This document shows, in pieces, positions 1 to 9,448 of a stretch of DNA of 64,000 nucleotides. Source of the stretch: Sphingomonas yabuuchiae. GTDB taxonomy: Bacteria; Pseudomonadota; Alphaproteobacteria; Sphingomonadales; Sphingomonadaceae. A model generated the notes under the pieces. That model made no database searches. It was given only the letters and a program-made list of their open reading frames with translations, and was not told the origin of the DNA. The stretch spans positions 62,001 to 126,000 of the forward strand of contig NZ_JACHNX010000008.1 in the NCBI RefSeq assembly GCF_014199595.1. Reading direction: 5' to 3'. Position 1 is the first letter of the stretch. Each line of letters starts with the position of its first letter. Position numbers and translations under genes: made by a program.

Positions 1-2196
1 GGGCTGACGCCGCAGGTACAGGCTGGCGCGAAGGTGCTGGCGGGCCAGCCGCTGATCCGCTTCGACCTCGACTATCTGGTCCAGAACGCCCCCGCTGTCG
101 TCACGCCGATCATCGTCGCCGATGCCACCCGCTATGCCGTCGAGCCCATCGCCAAGGGGTTGGTCGCGGTCGGTGATCCGCTGCTGCGCGTCGTGCCGCT
201 GGGCGTCGAGACGGTCGATGCCGACATCGGCGGCGACATGCTGGTCGAGGAAACGGTCGTCGCACTGTCGCACGGCCTGCACGCCCGTCCCGCCGCGCGG
301 CTGGTCGAGGCGGTCCGCAAGCATGACGCGCGCGTCACCCTGTATCACGGCGACCGCCATGCCTCGGCACTGAGCGCCGTCGGTCTGCTGGGGCTGGGTC
401 TGGGCCATGGCACGACCGTGCGGATCGAGGCGAGCGGGGCACAGGCCGCCGCTGCCCTGGCCGAGGTCATCGCTTTCCTGAACGACGCCACGCCCGAGGA
501 AACGCCGGTCGATGTGCCCGAGCCGGTACGCGGCGAGGGGCCGGGGCTGGGCGGTGTGCCCGCCGCGCCGGGCCTTGCGGTCGGGCCGATCCACCGGCTG
601 ACCCGTGCCGCCATTCCGGTCGAGACGCGGGCGGGTACCGAGGAGGAAGAGCGCACCCGCTTGAACGAGGCGCTCGACACGGTGCGCGAAGGCCTGGCCC
701 GGGCGGCCGCCGCTGGTGGCGCACGCGGCGGGGTGATGGCCGCGCATGGCGCGATGCTGGCCGATCCGACGCTGACCGACGCCGCTTTGGCCATGATCGG
801 CCGGGGGATGAGCGCGGGCGTGGCGTGGCAGGAAGCGATCTCCGAGCAGGTCGCGGTCCTGTTGTCGAGCGGCGACCGCCGTATCGCCGAGCGCGCCGAC
901 GATCTGCGCGATCTGGAACGCCATGTGCTTGCAGCCTTGGCGGGCCTACCCATCGAAGGGCCGAGCGTCCCGCAGGGCGCGATCCTGGTCGCCGAGGATT
1001 TGCTGCCCAGCCAGGTTGCGGCACTCGACGCCGCCGTCGTGGCGGGCATCGCGCTGGTCAAGGGCGGGCCGACCTCGCATGCGGCGATCCTGGCGGCGGG
1101 CATGGGCCTGCCCATGGCGGTCGCCTTTGGTGAGCCGCTGGCCGCGCTGGAGGATGGCCGGATCATCGTGCTCGACGCCGATCGCGGCCTGATCGACCCC
1201 GAACCCGATGCGGAGGCACAGGGTCAGGTGCGCGACACCATCGCCCGCCGCAAGGCCGAGATGGAGGCGGCGCGCGCCGCGCAGGGGCCCTGCCGCATGG
1301 CGGACGGCACCCGGATCGAGATGTTCGCCAATCTGGGCTCGGTCGCCGATGCCGAGGCGGCGGTGGCCGAGGGCGCGGAGGGCTGCGGCCTGTTGCGCAC
1401 CGAATTCCTGTTCCTGGAACGCGCCACCGCGCCGACTCGCGACGAACAGGCCCGCGATTACCAGGCGATCGCCGATGCACTGGGCGACCGGCCGATGATC
1501 GTCCGGCTGCTCGATGTCGGCGGCGACAAGCCCGCGCCCTATATGGACTTGCCCGTCGAGGAGAATCCGGCGCTGGGCCTGCGCGGCATCCGCGTGTCGC
1601 TCGCCGATCCGCGGTTGCTGGAAGATCAGGTGGCTGCGATCTTGGCGGTGCGCCAGCCGTGTCGGATCATGGCGCCGATGATCGCCAGCCTGTCCGAACT
1701 GGAGGCGGTTCGCGCCGTCGTCGAGCGCCACGGTCGCAAAGCCGAGGTCGGCGTCATGATCGAGACGCCCGCCGCCGCGATTTCTGCCGATATTCTCGCG
1801 CGTAAGGCGGACTTTTTCTCAATCGGTACGAACGATCTGACCCAATATACGCTGGCCATGGATCGCGGCAATGCGGCCGTGGCGGCGGGGGTCGACGGGC
1901 TGCATCCGGCGGTGCTGCGTCTGATCGGCACGACCTGCGACGGCGCGGCGCGGCACGACACGCCGGTCGGCGTCTGCGGTTCGCTGGCCGCCGATCGCCT
2001 GGCGGTGCCGATCCTGCTGGGCCTGGGCGTCAGCGAATTGTCGGTGCCCCCGGCGCGGGTGGCGGCGATCAAGGCGCTGGTCGGCACGCTCGACATGGTG
2101 AAATGCCGCGCCGCCGCGATTGCCGCGCTGGCGCTCCCCTCGGCGGCGGCGGTCCGCGCGCACATCACGACTATGCTTCAGGAGATCGGCGCATGA
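1..2196 (+). CDS. ptsP: PTS EIIA-HPr-enzyme I fusion protein, 5' end outside window
   Basis: Phosphorylates sugar-specific PTS permeases from phosphoenolpyruvate in the cytoplasm. The frame is open from base 1, so the protein is 5'-truncated; at least 731 residues are visible. Counting from the first codon, residues 1-55 match the C-terminus of a glucose-type EIIA (its active His would lie upstream). Then comes HPr with the GLHARPA box (His94), then enzyme I with GGPTSHAAI (phospho-His near 360), GTNDLTQY and the C-terminal GVCGS cysteine (659). An apparent GTG start at 34 is internal to the EIIA domain. The stop overlaps the nagE start by four bases (ATGA), so the two are translationally coupled. 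This order is typical of N-acetylglucosamine operons in Caulobacter, Xanthomonas and sphingomonads. The gene symbol is the least certain part of the call. Confidence 0.93.
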   Translation, partial: GLTPQVQAGAKVLAGQPLIRFDLDYLVQNAPAVVTPIIVADATRYAVEPIAKGLVAVGDPLLRVVPLGVETVDADIGGDMLVEETVVALSHGLHARPAARLVEAVRKHDARVTLYHGDRHASALSAVGLLGLGLGHGTTVRIEASGAQAAAALAEVIAFLNDATPEETPVDVPEPVRGEGPGLGGVPAAPGLAVGPIHRLTRAAIPVETRAGTEEEERTRLNEALDTVREGLARAAAAGGARGGVMAAHGAMLADPTLTDAALAMIGRGMSAGVAWQEAISEQVAVLLSSGDRRIAERADDLRDLERHVLAALAGLPIEGPSVPQGAILVAEDLLPSQVAALDAAVVAGIALVKGGPTSHAAILAAGMGLPMAVAFGEPLAALEDGRIIVLDADRGLIDPEPDAEAQGQVRDTIARRKAEMEAARAAQGPCRMADGTRIEMFANLGSVADAEAAVAEGAEGCGLLRTEFLFLERATAPTRDEQARDYQAIADALGDRPMIVRLLDVGGDKPAPYMDLPVEENPALGLRGIRVSLADPRLLEDQVAAILAVRQPCRIMAPMIASLSELEAVRAVVERHGRKAEVGVMIETPAAAISADILARKADFFSIGTNDLTQYTLAMDRGNAAVAAGVDGLHPAVLRLIGTTCDGAARHDTPVGVCGSLAADRLAVPILLGLGVSELSVPPARVAAIKALVGTLDMVKCRAAAIAALALPSAAAVRAHITTMLQEIGA

Positions 2197-3896
2197 GCTC
2201 GCCCATGGCCACCATCCAATCGCTCGGGCGAGCGCTCATGCTGCCCATCGCGGTGCTGCCGGTCGCGGGCCTGTTGCTGCGCTTGGGCCAGCCCGACATG
2301 CTGAACATCGCCTTCATGGCGAATGCGGGCAATGCGATCTTCGACAATCTGGGCCTGTTGTTCGCGGTCGGTGTCGCCACCGCCTTTGCCCGTGACGGCA
2401 ATGGCGCGGCGGCACTGGCGGGCATCACCTGCTACCTGGTCACCATCAAGGGTGCCGAAACCCTGATCGTGCCGCCCTCCGGGACGGGAGCCGGACTGGC
2501 CAAGGACATCGCCGCGACCGTCGAGGCGGCGTGGCGGACCAAGTCGGTCCATCGGTTCGACGTGCCGGTCGGCATCGTCGCGGGGCTCATCGGCGGCAAT
2601 TTCTACAACCGCTTCGCCACCATCAAGATGCCGGAATATCTGGCCTTTTTCGGTGGCCGTCGCTTCGTGCCGATCATTTCGGGCATTGCGGGCCTGGGGC
2701 TCGCCGCCCTGCTGGGCATGGCGTTCGGGCCGGTCAATGCGGGCATCGACGCCATGAGCCAAGGCATCGTCCAGGCGGGCGGGCTGGGGCTGTTCGCCTT
2801 TGGCGTGCTCAATCGCCTGCTGGTCGTCACCGGCCTGCATCACATCCTGAACACCGTCGCCTATTTCGTGGTCGGCGATTATCAGGGCAAGACGGGCGAC
2901 CTGACCCGCTTCTTCGCGGGCGATCCGACCGCAGGCGCGTTCATGAGCGGCTTCTTCCCCGTCATGATGTTCGGCCTGCCCGCCGCGTGTCTGGCCATGT
3001 ATCATGAAGCGCTGCCGGAGCGGAAAAAGGCGGTCGGAGGCATGCTGTTCAGCCTGGCGCTGATGTCGTTCCTGACCGGCGTGACCGAGCCGATCGAGTT
3101 CAGCTTCATGTTCCTGGCGCCGGTCCTCTATGCCTTCCACGCGGTCCTGACCGGTCTGTCGGAAGCGTTGATGAACGCGCTGGGCGTAAGGCTGGGCTAT
3201 ACCTTCTCGGCCGGTCTGTTCGATTACGTCATCAATTTCGGCAAGGCGACCAAGCCGCTCATGCTGTTGCCGATCGGCGCGGCCTATGCGCTGATCTATT
3301 ATGCGGTGTTCCGCTTCGCGATCCGCCGCTGGAACCTGCAGACGCCGGGCCGTGAGGTCGAAGCCGCGGCTGAGGGCGAGGCGACCGAGATCGCCGGCGG
3401 GCGCGGGGCATCCTTCGTCGCGGCGATGGGTGGCAGCACGAACCTCAGCGAGATCGCGGCCTGCACCACCCGCCTGCGCCTGATCGTGGTCGATCCCGCC
3501 CAGGTCGACGAGCCCGCGCTCAAGCGGCTCGGCGCACGCGGTATCCTGCGTCCCTCGGCCAGCGGCGTTCAGGTCGTGCTGGGTCCGATTGCCGACGCCG
3601 TGGCGATGGAAATGCGCGCCGCCGTCGAGTCCGGGCCGATCGCCGCCACCGCCCGCGCGGCGGCTTCGGTCACGGCCGCACCGGTCCAGGAGGTCGCCGC
3701 CAAGGCGCAGACCAGTCTGTCGGATACGCTCGTGCGAGCCATGGGCGGCGCGGACAATATCGTCTCGGCCAGCCACCATGCCGGACGTTGGCGCGTCGTC
3801 CTTGTCGATCCCGCCCGTCAGGTCGGAACGGCACCGGGCCAGGCCAGGACGATCGCGACGGTGGCGCCCGACATCGTCCACATTCTGATTGATTAA
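2193..3896 (+). CDS. nagE: PTS N-acetylglucosamine-type EIIBC permease
   Basis: Inner-membrane sugar permease, 567 aa, that takes up and phosphorylates probably N-acetylglucosamine, fed by the fusion protein just upstream. Residues 1-390 are a polytopic EIIC domain with family motifs (GLHHILNT, GVTEPIEF). An EIIB domain follows with the phosphocysteine in AACTTRLR (Cys424). After an Ala-rich linker, a second EIIB-like segment (about 510-567, beginning LSDTLVRAMGGADN) lacks the Cys: the place of the C-T-T-R motif reads SASHHAGRWR. The start ATG overlaps the previous stop (ATGA); longer in-frame starts would lie inside ptsP. GlcNAc specificity rests on family resemblance and gene order; a glucose specificity is not excluded. 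Confidence 0.9.
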   Translation: MSSPMATIQSLGRALMLPIAVLPVAGLLLRLGQPDMLNIAFMANAGNAIFDNLGLLFAVGVATAFARDGNGAAALAGITCYLVTIKGAETLIVPPSGTGAGLAKDIAATVEAAWRTKSVHRFDVPVGIVAGLIGGNFYNRFATIKMPEYLAFFGGRRFVPIISGIAGLGLAALLGMAFGPVNAGIDAMSQGIVQAGGLGLFAFGVLNRLLVVTGLHHILNTVAYFVVGDYQGKTGDLTRFFAGDPTAGAFMSGFFPVMMFGLPAACLAMYHEALPERKKAVGGMLFSLALMSFLTGVTEPIEFSFMFLAPVLYAFHAVLTGLSEALMNALGVRLGYTFSAGLFDYVINFGKATKPLMLLPIGAAYALIYYAVFRFAIRRWNLQTPGREVEAAAEGEATEIAGGRGASFVAAMGGSTNLSEIAACTTRLRLIVVDPAQVDEPALKRLGARGILRPSASGVQVVLGPIADAVAMEMRAAVESGPIAATARAAASVTAAPVQEVAAKAQTSLSDTLVRAMGGADNIVSASHHAGRWRVVLVDPARQVGTAPGQARTIATVAPDIVHILID

Positions 3897-4018
3897 ATTA
3901 CTGTCATCCTGACGTTAATCATATTGCCGCCTCAAGCGCAGGCTATATAGGCGCGCGTATCGGCTAATGAGAATGGATGACGGTCGCGTTTGGACGGTGA
4001 CCGGGACGGAGGGAATTT

Positions 4019-4804
4019 TTGGTCAGCGAAGCGCCAGAAGTCTTGGACGATAAGCGGCTCTACCGCGCCCCGGCGCTGGAAAAAGGGCTCGATATCTTGG
4101 AGCTGCTGGCCGCCGAGGACCTGCCCTTGACGATGAGCGCGATCGTCACCCGTCTCGGGCGGTCGACAGGCGAGCTGTTCCGGATGATCCAGGTGCTGGA
4201 ACATCGCGGCTATGTTTCGCAGGGGCCCGACGGTTATGTCATGACCTCTCGCCTGTTCCATCTGGGGCTGAAGCGTCCGCCGGTGCGCAGTCAGATGGAA
4301 CAGGCCCTGCCCGAAATGCGGATGCTGTCCGACCGTATCGGCCAGTCCTGCTACCTCGCCATTCCCTCCGGCGCGGCATCCTCGGTCATCGCGCGAATGG
4401 AGGCCAATACCTCGGTCGGCTTCTCGGTGCGTGTCGGCTATCGCCGCCCGATCCATGAAACCCCGTCGGGGCAGTTGCTCTATGCCTTCCAGCCGGATGA
4501 GACACGGGCCGAATGGGACGGCCTGTTCGACCCGCCCCTGTCGGATGAGCGTCGTGCGGCCCTGATCGCGACGACGGATGCAATTCGCTCTCAGGGCTTT
4601 GTGCAGACGGACAGCGCCGAACTGCCCGGCATGGTCGAACTCGCCGTGCCGATCATGCGCGGCGGGCGTGCCGTCGCCGTGCTGACCGTGCCCTTCATCC
4701 GCATTACCGACGCGACGGTGGATGTCGACCAGGCGCTGGCGGTGCTGCGCGCGACGGCGACGCGCATTTCCGAACAGCTGATCGGAAACGACGCCCGTAT
4801 CTGA
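4019..4804 (+). CDS. IclR family transcriptional regulator
   Basis: DNA-binding regulator, 261 aa, with an N-terminal winged helix-turn-helix (about residues 15-75, containing ALEKGLDILELL and STGELFRMIQVLEHRGYV) and a C-terminal IclR effector-binding domain (VGYRRPIHETPSGQ, then a late ELPGMVELAVPI segment). The start is TTG, chosen because a GGAGGG ribosome site lies six bases upstream and the in-frame ATG at 3977 runs into a stop after seven codons. It lies 122 bases after nagE on the same strand, so control of the GlcNAc locus is plausible but inferred; other sphingomonad nag loci are known to use LacI or GntR proteins. The ligand is unknown. Confidence 0.88.
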   Translation: MVSEAPEVLDDKRLYRAPALEKGLDILELLAAEDLPLTMSAIVTRLGRSTGELFRMIQVLEHRGYVSQGPDGYVMTSRLFHLGLKRPPVRSQMEQALPEMRMLSDRIGQSCYLAIPSGAASSVIARMEANTSVGFSVRVGYRRPIHETPSGQLLYAFQPDETRAEWDGLFDPPLSDERRAALIATTDAIRSQGFVQTDSAELPGMVELAVPIMRGGRAVAVLTVPFIRITDATVDVDQALAVLRATATRISEQLIGNDARI

Positions 4805-4964
4805 AGCCCGCGCCTGACGGCGGCCTGATCCCGACTTGTCCCGGCGCCTCTTCGCGGCGATAGGGTCGGTGACCGATTGAACAAATCCGACAAGCCGGAC
4901 TTTAGTCCCGATCGTCGGAGCGCCACGCCATGCGATCGATCGGACAGGTACAGGGGACCGTCAG

Positions 4965-6053
4965 TTGCTGTTGAAATATTATAAGGGATCGCTTCTGTTC
5001 ACATTGCTCTGCCTGGCCATCGCCGCCTGGCTGGGCTTTCAGAGCACGGGAACGGTCCCCGGTACGCTCGGCATCCTGTGGATCGTGCTGGTGCTCGGCG
5101 TGCTGGAGGTGTCGCTGTCCTTCGACAACGCCGTCGTCAACGCGACCGTGCTGCGCGACATGGACGACAAATGGCGCCACCGCTTCCTGACTTGGGGCAT
5201 CATCATCGCCGTGTTCGGGATGCGCATCGTCTTCCCGCTCGCCATCGTCGCGATCGCGGCACATCTGGGGCCGATCGAGGCGGTGAAGCTCGCGGCGGGC
5301 GATCCGGTGCGGTATGAGCAGATCATCACCTCCGCCCATGTCGGTATTTCCGGTTTCGGCGGCAGCTTCCTGGCCATGGTCGGCCTGAACTTCTTCCTCG
5401 ACGACGAGAAGGAGGAGCATTGGCTGCCCGTGATCGAACGCCCATTGGCCGCGCTGCGGGACATTTCGGGGCTGGCGACCGGCATCGTCCTGCTGGCGCT
5501 CTATGCCATTTCGCGGTTCATCCCGGCAGACGACGCGATGACCTTCATCACCTCGGGGATTTTCGGCCTGCTGACCTATATCGCGGTCCATGCCATCGGC
5601 GTGCTGCTGGGCAGCGACGGCGATGCGGCGACGGGCGCGGCCGCGCGGTCGGGCTTCGCGGCGTTCCTGTATCTCGAGGTGCTGGATGCCAGCTTCTCGT
5701 TCGACGGGGTGATCGGTGCGTTCGCGCTGTCGAACAATCTGTTCATCATCGCGCTGGGCCTGGGCATCGGGGCGATGTTCGTCCGTTCGATGACGATCAT
5801 GCTGGTCGATCACGGCACGCTCGCGCAATATCGCTATCTGGAGCACGGCGCCTTCTATGCCATCGTCGCGCTGGCGACGATCATGCTGCTGTCGGTGCGG
5901 TTCCACATTCCGGAGACGATCACGGGCCTGATCGGCGCGACGCTGATCGGTCTGGCCTTCTGGGCCTCGGTCCGCAGCAACCGCAAGGCGCCGCAGGATC
6001 TGCCGCATGGTGGTGATCCGGTGCGGGCGGCGGGGAAGCCGATCGGCGACTGA
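4965..6053 (+). CDS. DUF475 (TerC-like) integral membrane protein
   Basis: Polytopic inner-membrane protein of 362 aa with about nine hydrophobic segments. It matches the DUF475 family, related to TerC: the characteristic acidic membrane motifs LEVSLSFDNAVVNA near residue 50 and LEVLDASFSFDGVIGAF near residue 240 are both present, as is the soluble loop FLDDEKEEHWLPVIE. TerC-like proteins are linked to manganese efflux or tellurite resistance; the DUF475 branch has no firm function. The start is TTG at 4965 with CAGGGGA upstream; a second TTG at 4971 is possible. A 160-base gap separates it from iclR, so it probably has its own promoter. I saw no clear yybP-ykoY-type manganese riboswitch in that gap. 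Confidence 0.88.
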   Translation: MLLKYYKGSLLFTLLCLAIAAWLGFQSTGTVPGTLGILWIVLVLGVLEVSLSFDNAVVNATVLRDMDDKWRHRFLTWGIIIAVFGMRIVFPLAIVAIAAHLGPIEAVKLAAGDPVRYEQIITSAHVGISGFGGSFLAMVGLNFFLDDEKEEHWLPVIERPLAALRDISGLATGIVLLALYAISRFIPADDAMTFITSGIFGLLTYIAVHAIGVLLGSDGDAATGAAARSGFAAFLYLEVLDASFSFDGVIGAFALSNNLFIIALGLGIGAMFVRSMTIMLVDHGTLAQYRYLEHGAFYAIVALATIMLLSVRFHIPETITGLIGATLIGLAFWASVRSNRKAPQDLPHGGDPVRAAGKPIGD

Positions 6054-6131
6054 CGCCGCGATCGTGTCGCTTGCGGAACACTTTGCCCATGCGGGGGATT
6101 TCCCTTCCGAACGCTGGGCGAGGGACAGGTC

Positions 6132-6923
6132 ATGTCGATTTCTGCAATCGATACGCGACGGGAGCAAAGGCGCGCCGATGACGGGCCGCTGCTGACGGAA
6201 TTATTCCTGAAGGGGCGGGGGCGCGACACCATGACGGCGGAGGATGTCGCGAGGCTGGAGGACAGCGTCGAGGAGGTTCGCGCCATCCCCGCCCGCACCA
6301 TCGTCATCCGCCAGGATGAACGGGTTCGCTACAGCAGCCTGCTGCTGGAAGGCGTGATGTGCCGGTACATGGACGACCGACAGGGCAACCGCCAGATCGT
6401 CGCCTTTCATGTTCCCGGCGATTTCGTCGATCTACACGGCTTTGCGATGCGCCATCTGGACCATGACATCGCGACGCTGACCCCCGTGCGGGTCGCATTG
6501 GCGGGACATGATCGGCTGGAACGGATCGTCGCCAGTTATCCCCGGCTGACGCGGTTGCTATGGTTCTCGACGCTGCTCGACGCGGCGATGCACCGGGAAT
6601 GGGTGTTCCGGCTGGGGCGGCTGGAGGCGGATGGTCGCGTCGCGCATCTGTTCTGCGAGCTTCACGCGCGGCTGGCCATGGTCGACCTGGTTCGCGACGG
6701 CGTGTTCCGTTTCCCGGTAACCCAGATCGATCTGGCGGAGGCGGCGGGGATCACCCCGGTGCATCTCAACCGCGTACTTCGCTCGCTGCGCGAGCGGGGG
6801 CTGATGACCTTTCGCAGTGGGGAGGCGCATATCTTCGACCTCGACATGCTGGCCGCGCTTGCGGATTTCGACCCCGGCTATCTCTATGGCGGCGGCCCGA
6901 CCCTGGACAAGCCGGGCGCATGA
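6132..6923 (+). CDS. Crp/Fnr family transcriptional regulator
   Basis: Regulator of 263 aa: an N-terminal cyclic-nucleotide-binding-type beta-barrel (about residues 30-150, with HVPGDFVDLHGF) and a C-terminal winged helix-turn-helix (VTQIDLAEAAGITPVHLNRV, about 195-225). There is no N-terminal cysteine cluster, so it is not an FNR-type iron-sulphur sensor. The effector is unknown; many sphingomonad relatives are annotated only as Crp/Fnr. The start ATG has GAGGGACAG just upstream. Its stop overlaps the next small ORF (ATGA), which suggests the two are co-translated. Confidence 0.9.
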   Translation: MSISAIDTRREQRRADDGPLLTELFLKGRGRDTMTAEDVARLEDSVEEVRAIPARTIVIRQDERVRYSSLLLEGVMCRYMDDRQGNRQIVAFHVPGDFVDLHGFAMRHLDHDIATLTPVRVALAGHDRLERIVASYPRLTRLLWFSTLLDAAMHREWVFRLGRLEADGRVAHLFCELHARLAMVDLVRDGVFRFPVTQIDLAEAAGITPVHLNRVLRSLRERGLMTFRSGEAHIFDLDMLAALADFDPGYLYGGGPTLDKPGA

Positions 6924-7120
6924 CCCCGCTCGGCGAGTCCGGCAGCCCCTATCACGGCGTCCATGACGATGCTGGCGTGGCAACCGCCGAATGCGGGGTC
7001 GTCATGCTCGACGGGCCCAATGGCGTGGCGGTGGCGATGACGCCCGCTGCGGCGCGTGCCACCGGCGAAGGGCTGATGGCGGCGGCCCGACTAGCAGAGG
7101 CGCAGGGCGGCGAGGGATAG
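6920..7120 (+). CDS. small hypothetical protein coupled to the Crp/Fnr gene
   Basis: A 66-aa protein whose ATG overlaps the crp/fnr stop by four bases. The product begins MTPLGESGSPYHGVHD, contains an AECGVVMLDGPNGVAVAMTP core and ends in an Ala-rich helix (about 43-64). It has no signal peptide, no membrane segment and no catalytic motif I can name. The DGPNGVAVAMTPAAA stretch looks like a conserved small fold rather than random high-GC reading, and the coupled start supports reality. Function unknown. Confidence 0.6.
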   Translation: MTPLGESGSPYHGVHDDAGVATAECGVVMLDGPNGVAVAMTPAAARATGEGLMAAARLAEAQGGEG

Positions 7121-7190
7121 GTCACAAGACTTTACCCACCGAAACACGGGCTTATGGTGATGATGCGCGTTTCATGACCGGGAGTTCACA

Positions 7191-9308
7191 TTGCGTCATC
7201 TGTCCCTCGCCGCCGCTCTGGCGGCTCTGTTGAGCACGTCCGCCATGGCGTCTCCGCCCCAGGCCGTACAGGCACCTGCCACCAACCCCCTGATCGCGCC
7301 ATGGACCGGCCCCTATGGCGGGGTGCCGCCCTGGGACAAGGTGAAGCCCGAGCTGTTCCCGGCGGCCTTCGAGGCCGCGCTGGCCGAGCGCAAACGCGAC
7401 TATGACCGGATCGCCAACAACCCGGCCAAGCCGAGCTTCGCCAACACCTTCGTGCCGATGCAGAATGCCGGACAGACGCTGAACCGCGTGATGACGCTGT
7501 TCGGGGTGATGACGGGCAATATGAACACGCCCGCTTATCAGGCGCTGGACCGCGAATGGTCGCCCAGGCTGTCCAAGGCGTCGGACGAAATCACCTTCAA
7601 CCCTAAGCTGTTCGCGCGGATCGAGGCGATCTACAAGGCGCGGGACACGTCCGGCTTGGACGCGCAGCAGAAGCGGCTGGTCACGCGCACCTATGACAGC
7701 TTCGTACGGCAGGGGGCGAAGCTGACCCCGGCCCAGAAGGCCGAACTGTCCGCCTTCAATCAGAATCTGGCGATCAACTTCAGCGAGTTTTCGCAGCGGT
7801 TGCTGGCCGATGAAGGCACCGCGATCATCGTCACCGACGAGGCGCGGCTGGCAGGCTTGCCCGATAGCGTGAAGGCAGTGGCCAAGGCGGCCGCGGCCGA
7901 GCGGGGGCAGCAGGGTTGGGCGATCGTCAACACCCGGTCGGCGGTCGATCCGGTGCTGACCTTCGCCACCGATCGCGCGCTTCGCGAGCAGGTGTGGCGC
8001 GCCTTCACCAAGCGCGGCGACAATGGCGATATCAACGACACCAAGGCGACCATCGCCCGTATCGTGAAACTCCGCGCCAACCGCGCGCATCTGCTGGGCT
8101 TCAAGACCCATGCCGACTGGCGGATGCAGGATACGATGGCCAAGACCCCGGCCGCCGCGATGGACCTGATGATGCGCGTCTGGCCCGCCGCCAAGGCCCG
8201 CGTCGCCGAGGAGGTCCGCGACATGCAGGCGATTGCGGATAAGGACGGGGCGAAGATCACCATCGAGCCCTGGGACTATCGCTTCTATCAGGAGAAGGTC
8301 CGCAAGAGCCGCTACGACCTCGATCAGGCCGAGCTGAAACCCTATTTCGAGCTGAACAACATCATCCAAGGTTCGCTCTATGCCGCGAACCGGCTCTACG
8401 GGCTTGAGTTCAAGGAGATCACCGGCACGGTCCCGGTGTTCGAGTCGAACATGCGCGTCTGGCATGTGACCCGCAACGGCAAGGAAGTGGGCCTGTTCTA
8501 CCGCGACGATTTCGCGCGGACGGGCAAGCGCTCGGGTGCCTGGGCGAACACCTATCGCGGCCAGCGCAACCTGCCGCCGGTGCAGAATGTCCTGTCGTCG
8601 AACAACAACAACTTCGCCAAGGGTGCGAAGGGCGAGCCGGTCCTCATCAGCCTGGACGATGCCGAGACGCTGTTCCACGAATTCGGCCATGCGATCCACG
8701 CGATGCTCCAGAACGTCACCTATCCGGGACTGGCGGGGACTCCGCGCGACTTCGTGGAATATCCCAGCCAGGTGAACGAGCATTGGCTGCTGACCCGCGA
8801 CGTGCTGGATAAATACGCCCGCCACTATAAGACCGGCCAGCCCATGCCGCAGGCCCTGCTCGACAAGATCAAGGCGTCGGAGACCTTCAACCAGGGTTTC
8901 GCGACGACCGAATATCTGTCTTCGGCGATCGTCGATATGAAGCTGCACACCATCCCCGATGGGATCGTCGATCCCGCGGCGTTCGAGGCGGCGACGCTGA
9001 AGGAGATCGGCATGCCGAAGGAACTGTTGATGCGGCACCGCCTGCCGCAGTTCAATCACCTGTTCTCCTCGGACAGCTATTCGGCGGGCTATTACAGCTA
9101 TCTCTGGTCGGAGACGATGGACGCCGACACCTTCGCGGCGTTCGAGGAAGCGGGCAGCCCATGGGACAAGGCGACGGCGGATCGTTTCGCGCGGATCCTG
9201 TTGTCGACGGGGAACGAGTCCGATCGCGCCGAGGCGTATCGTGCGTTCCGGGGCCGCGACCCGGATGTGAACGCGCTGCTGAAGCAACGCGGCTTCCCGA
9301 CGAAGTAA
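7191..9308 (+). CDS. dcp: exported M3 family zinc peptidase (peptidyl-dipeptidase Dcp type)
   Basis: Zinc metallopeptidase of 705 aa that would trim dipeptides from peptide C-termini. A signal peptide covers about residues 1-20 (LSLAAALAALLSTSAMA, cleavage after AMA), so it probably acts in the periplasm. The zinc motif HEFGH is at residues 496-500, with the third ligand expected in the following DFVEYPSQVNEHW segment; the length fits the Dcp/oligopeptidase A family. The start is TTG with a weak GGGAG ribosome site about ten bases upstream; starting later would remove the signal peptide. It is convergent with the GH97 gene across an inverted-repeat element. Distinguishing Dcp from oligopeptidase A would need alignment. 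Confidence 0.92.
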   Translation: MRHLSLAAALAALLSTSAMASPPQAVQAPATNPLIAPWTGPYGGVPPWDKVKPELFPAAFEAALAERKRDYDRIANNPAKPSFANTFVPMQNAGQTLNRVMTLFGVMTGNMNTPAYQALDREWSPRLSKASDEITFNPKLFARIEAIYKARDTSGLDAQQKRLVTRTYDSFVRQGAKLTPAQKAELSAFNQNLAINFSEFSQRLLADEGTAIIVTDEARLAGLPDSVKAVAKAAAAERGQQGWAIVNTRSAVDPVLTFATDRALREQVWRAFTKRGDNGDINDTKATIARIVKLRANRAHLLGFKTHADWRMQDTMAKTPAAAMDLMMRVWPAAKARVAEEVRDMQAIADKDGAKITIEPWDYRFYQEKVRKSRYDLDQAELKPYFELNNIIQGSLYAANRLYGLEFKEITGTVPVFESNMRVWHVTRNGKEVGLFYRDDFARTGKRSGAWANTYRGQRNLPPVQNVLSSNNNNFAKGAKGEPVLISLDDAETLFHEFGHAIHAMLQNVTYPGLAGTPRDFVEYPSQVNEHWLLTRDVLDKYARHYKTGQPMPQALLDKIKASETFNQGFATTEYLSSAIVDMKLHTIPDGIVDPAAFEAATLKEIGMPKELLMRHRLPQFNHLFSSDSYSAGYYSYLWSETMDADTFAAFEEAGSPWDKATADRFARILLSTGNESDRAEAYRAFRGRDPDVNALLKQRGFPTK

Positions 9309-9313
9309 AACAT

Positions 9314-9444
9314 TCCTCCCCAAGCTTTGCTTGGGGAGGGGGACCATCGCGCCAGCGATGGTGGAGGGGCAAGACGGACCGGCCATGCCCCTCCACCACG
9401 CCCTGCGGGCGCGGTCCCCCTCCCCATCGAAGATGGGGAGGATT
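9314..9444. repeat. intergenic inverted-repeat element, copy A
   Basis: About 131 bases that fill the gap between two convergent genes. Outer edges are TCCTCCCC and GGGGAGGAtT. Each half carries its own hairpin (CTCCCCAAG/CTTGGGGAG at 9316-9338, and CCCCATC/GATGGGG near 9422-9438) and a GGTGGAGGGGC / GCCCCTCCACC pair that would fold the halves together. The same architecture recurs at 22006-22136. It could act as a bidirectional terminator. No transposase is nearby; a REP/BIME-like family mobilised in trans is the likely nature. Confidence 0.75.
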
Positions 9445-9448
9445 GGGG

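Noticed and set aside
4805..4964. Manganese riboswitch ahead of the DUF475 gene
   Set aside because: TerC-like genes sometimes carry yybP-ykoY elements, but I could not find the conserved paired loops here.
7152..9386. A 744-codon open frame on the minus strand opposite the M3 peptidase
   Set aside because: High-GC antisense shadow: its translation is Arg/His/Gly-rich without any domain, while the plus strand has a signal peptide and HEFGH motif.
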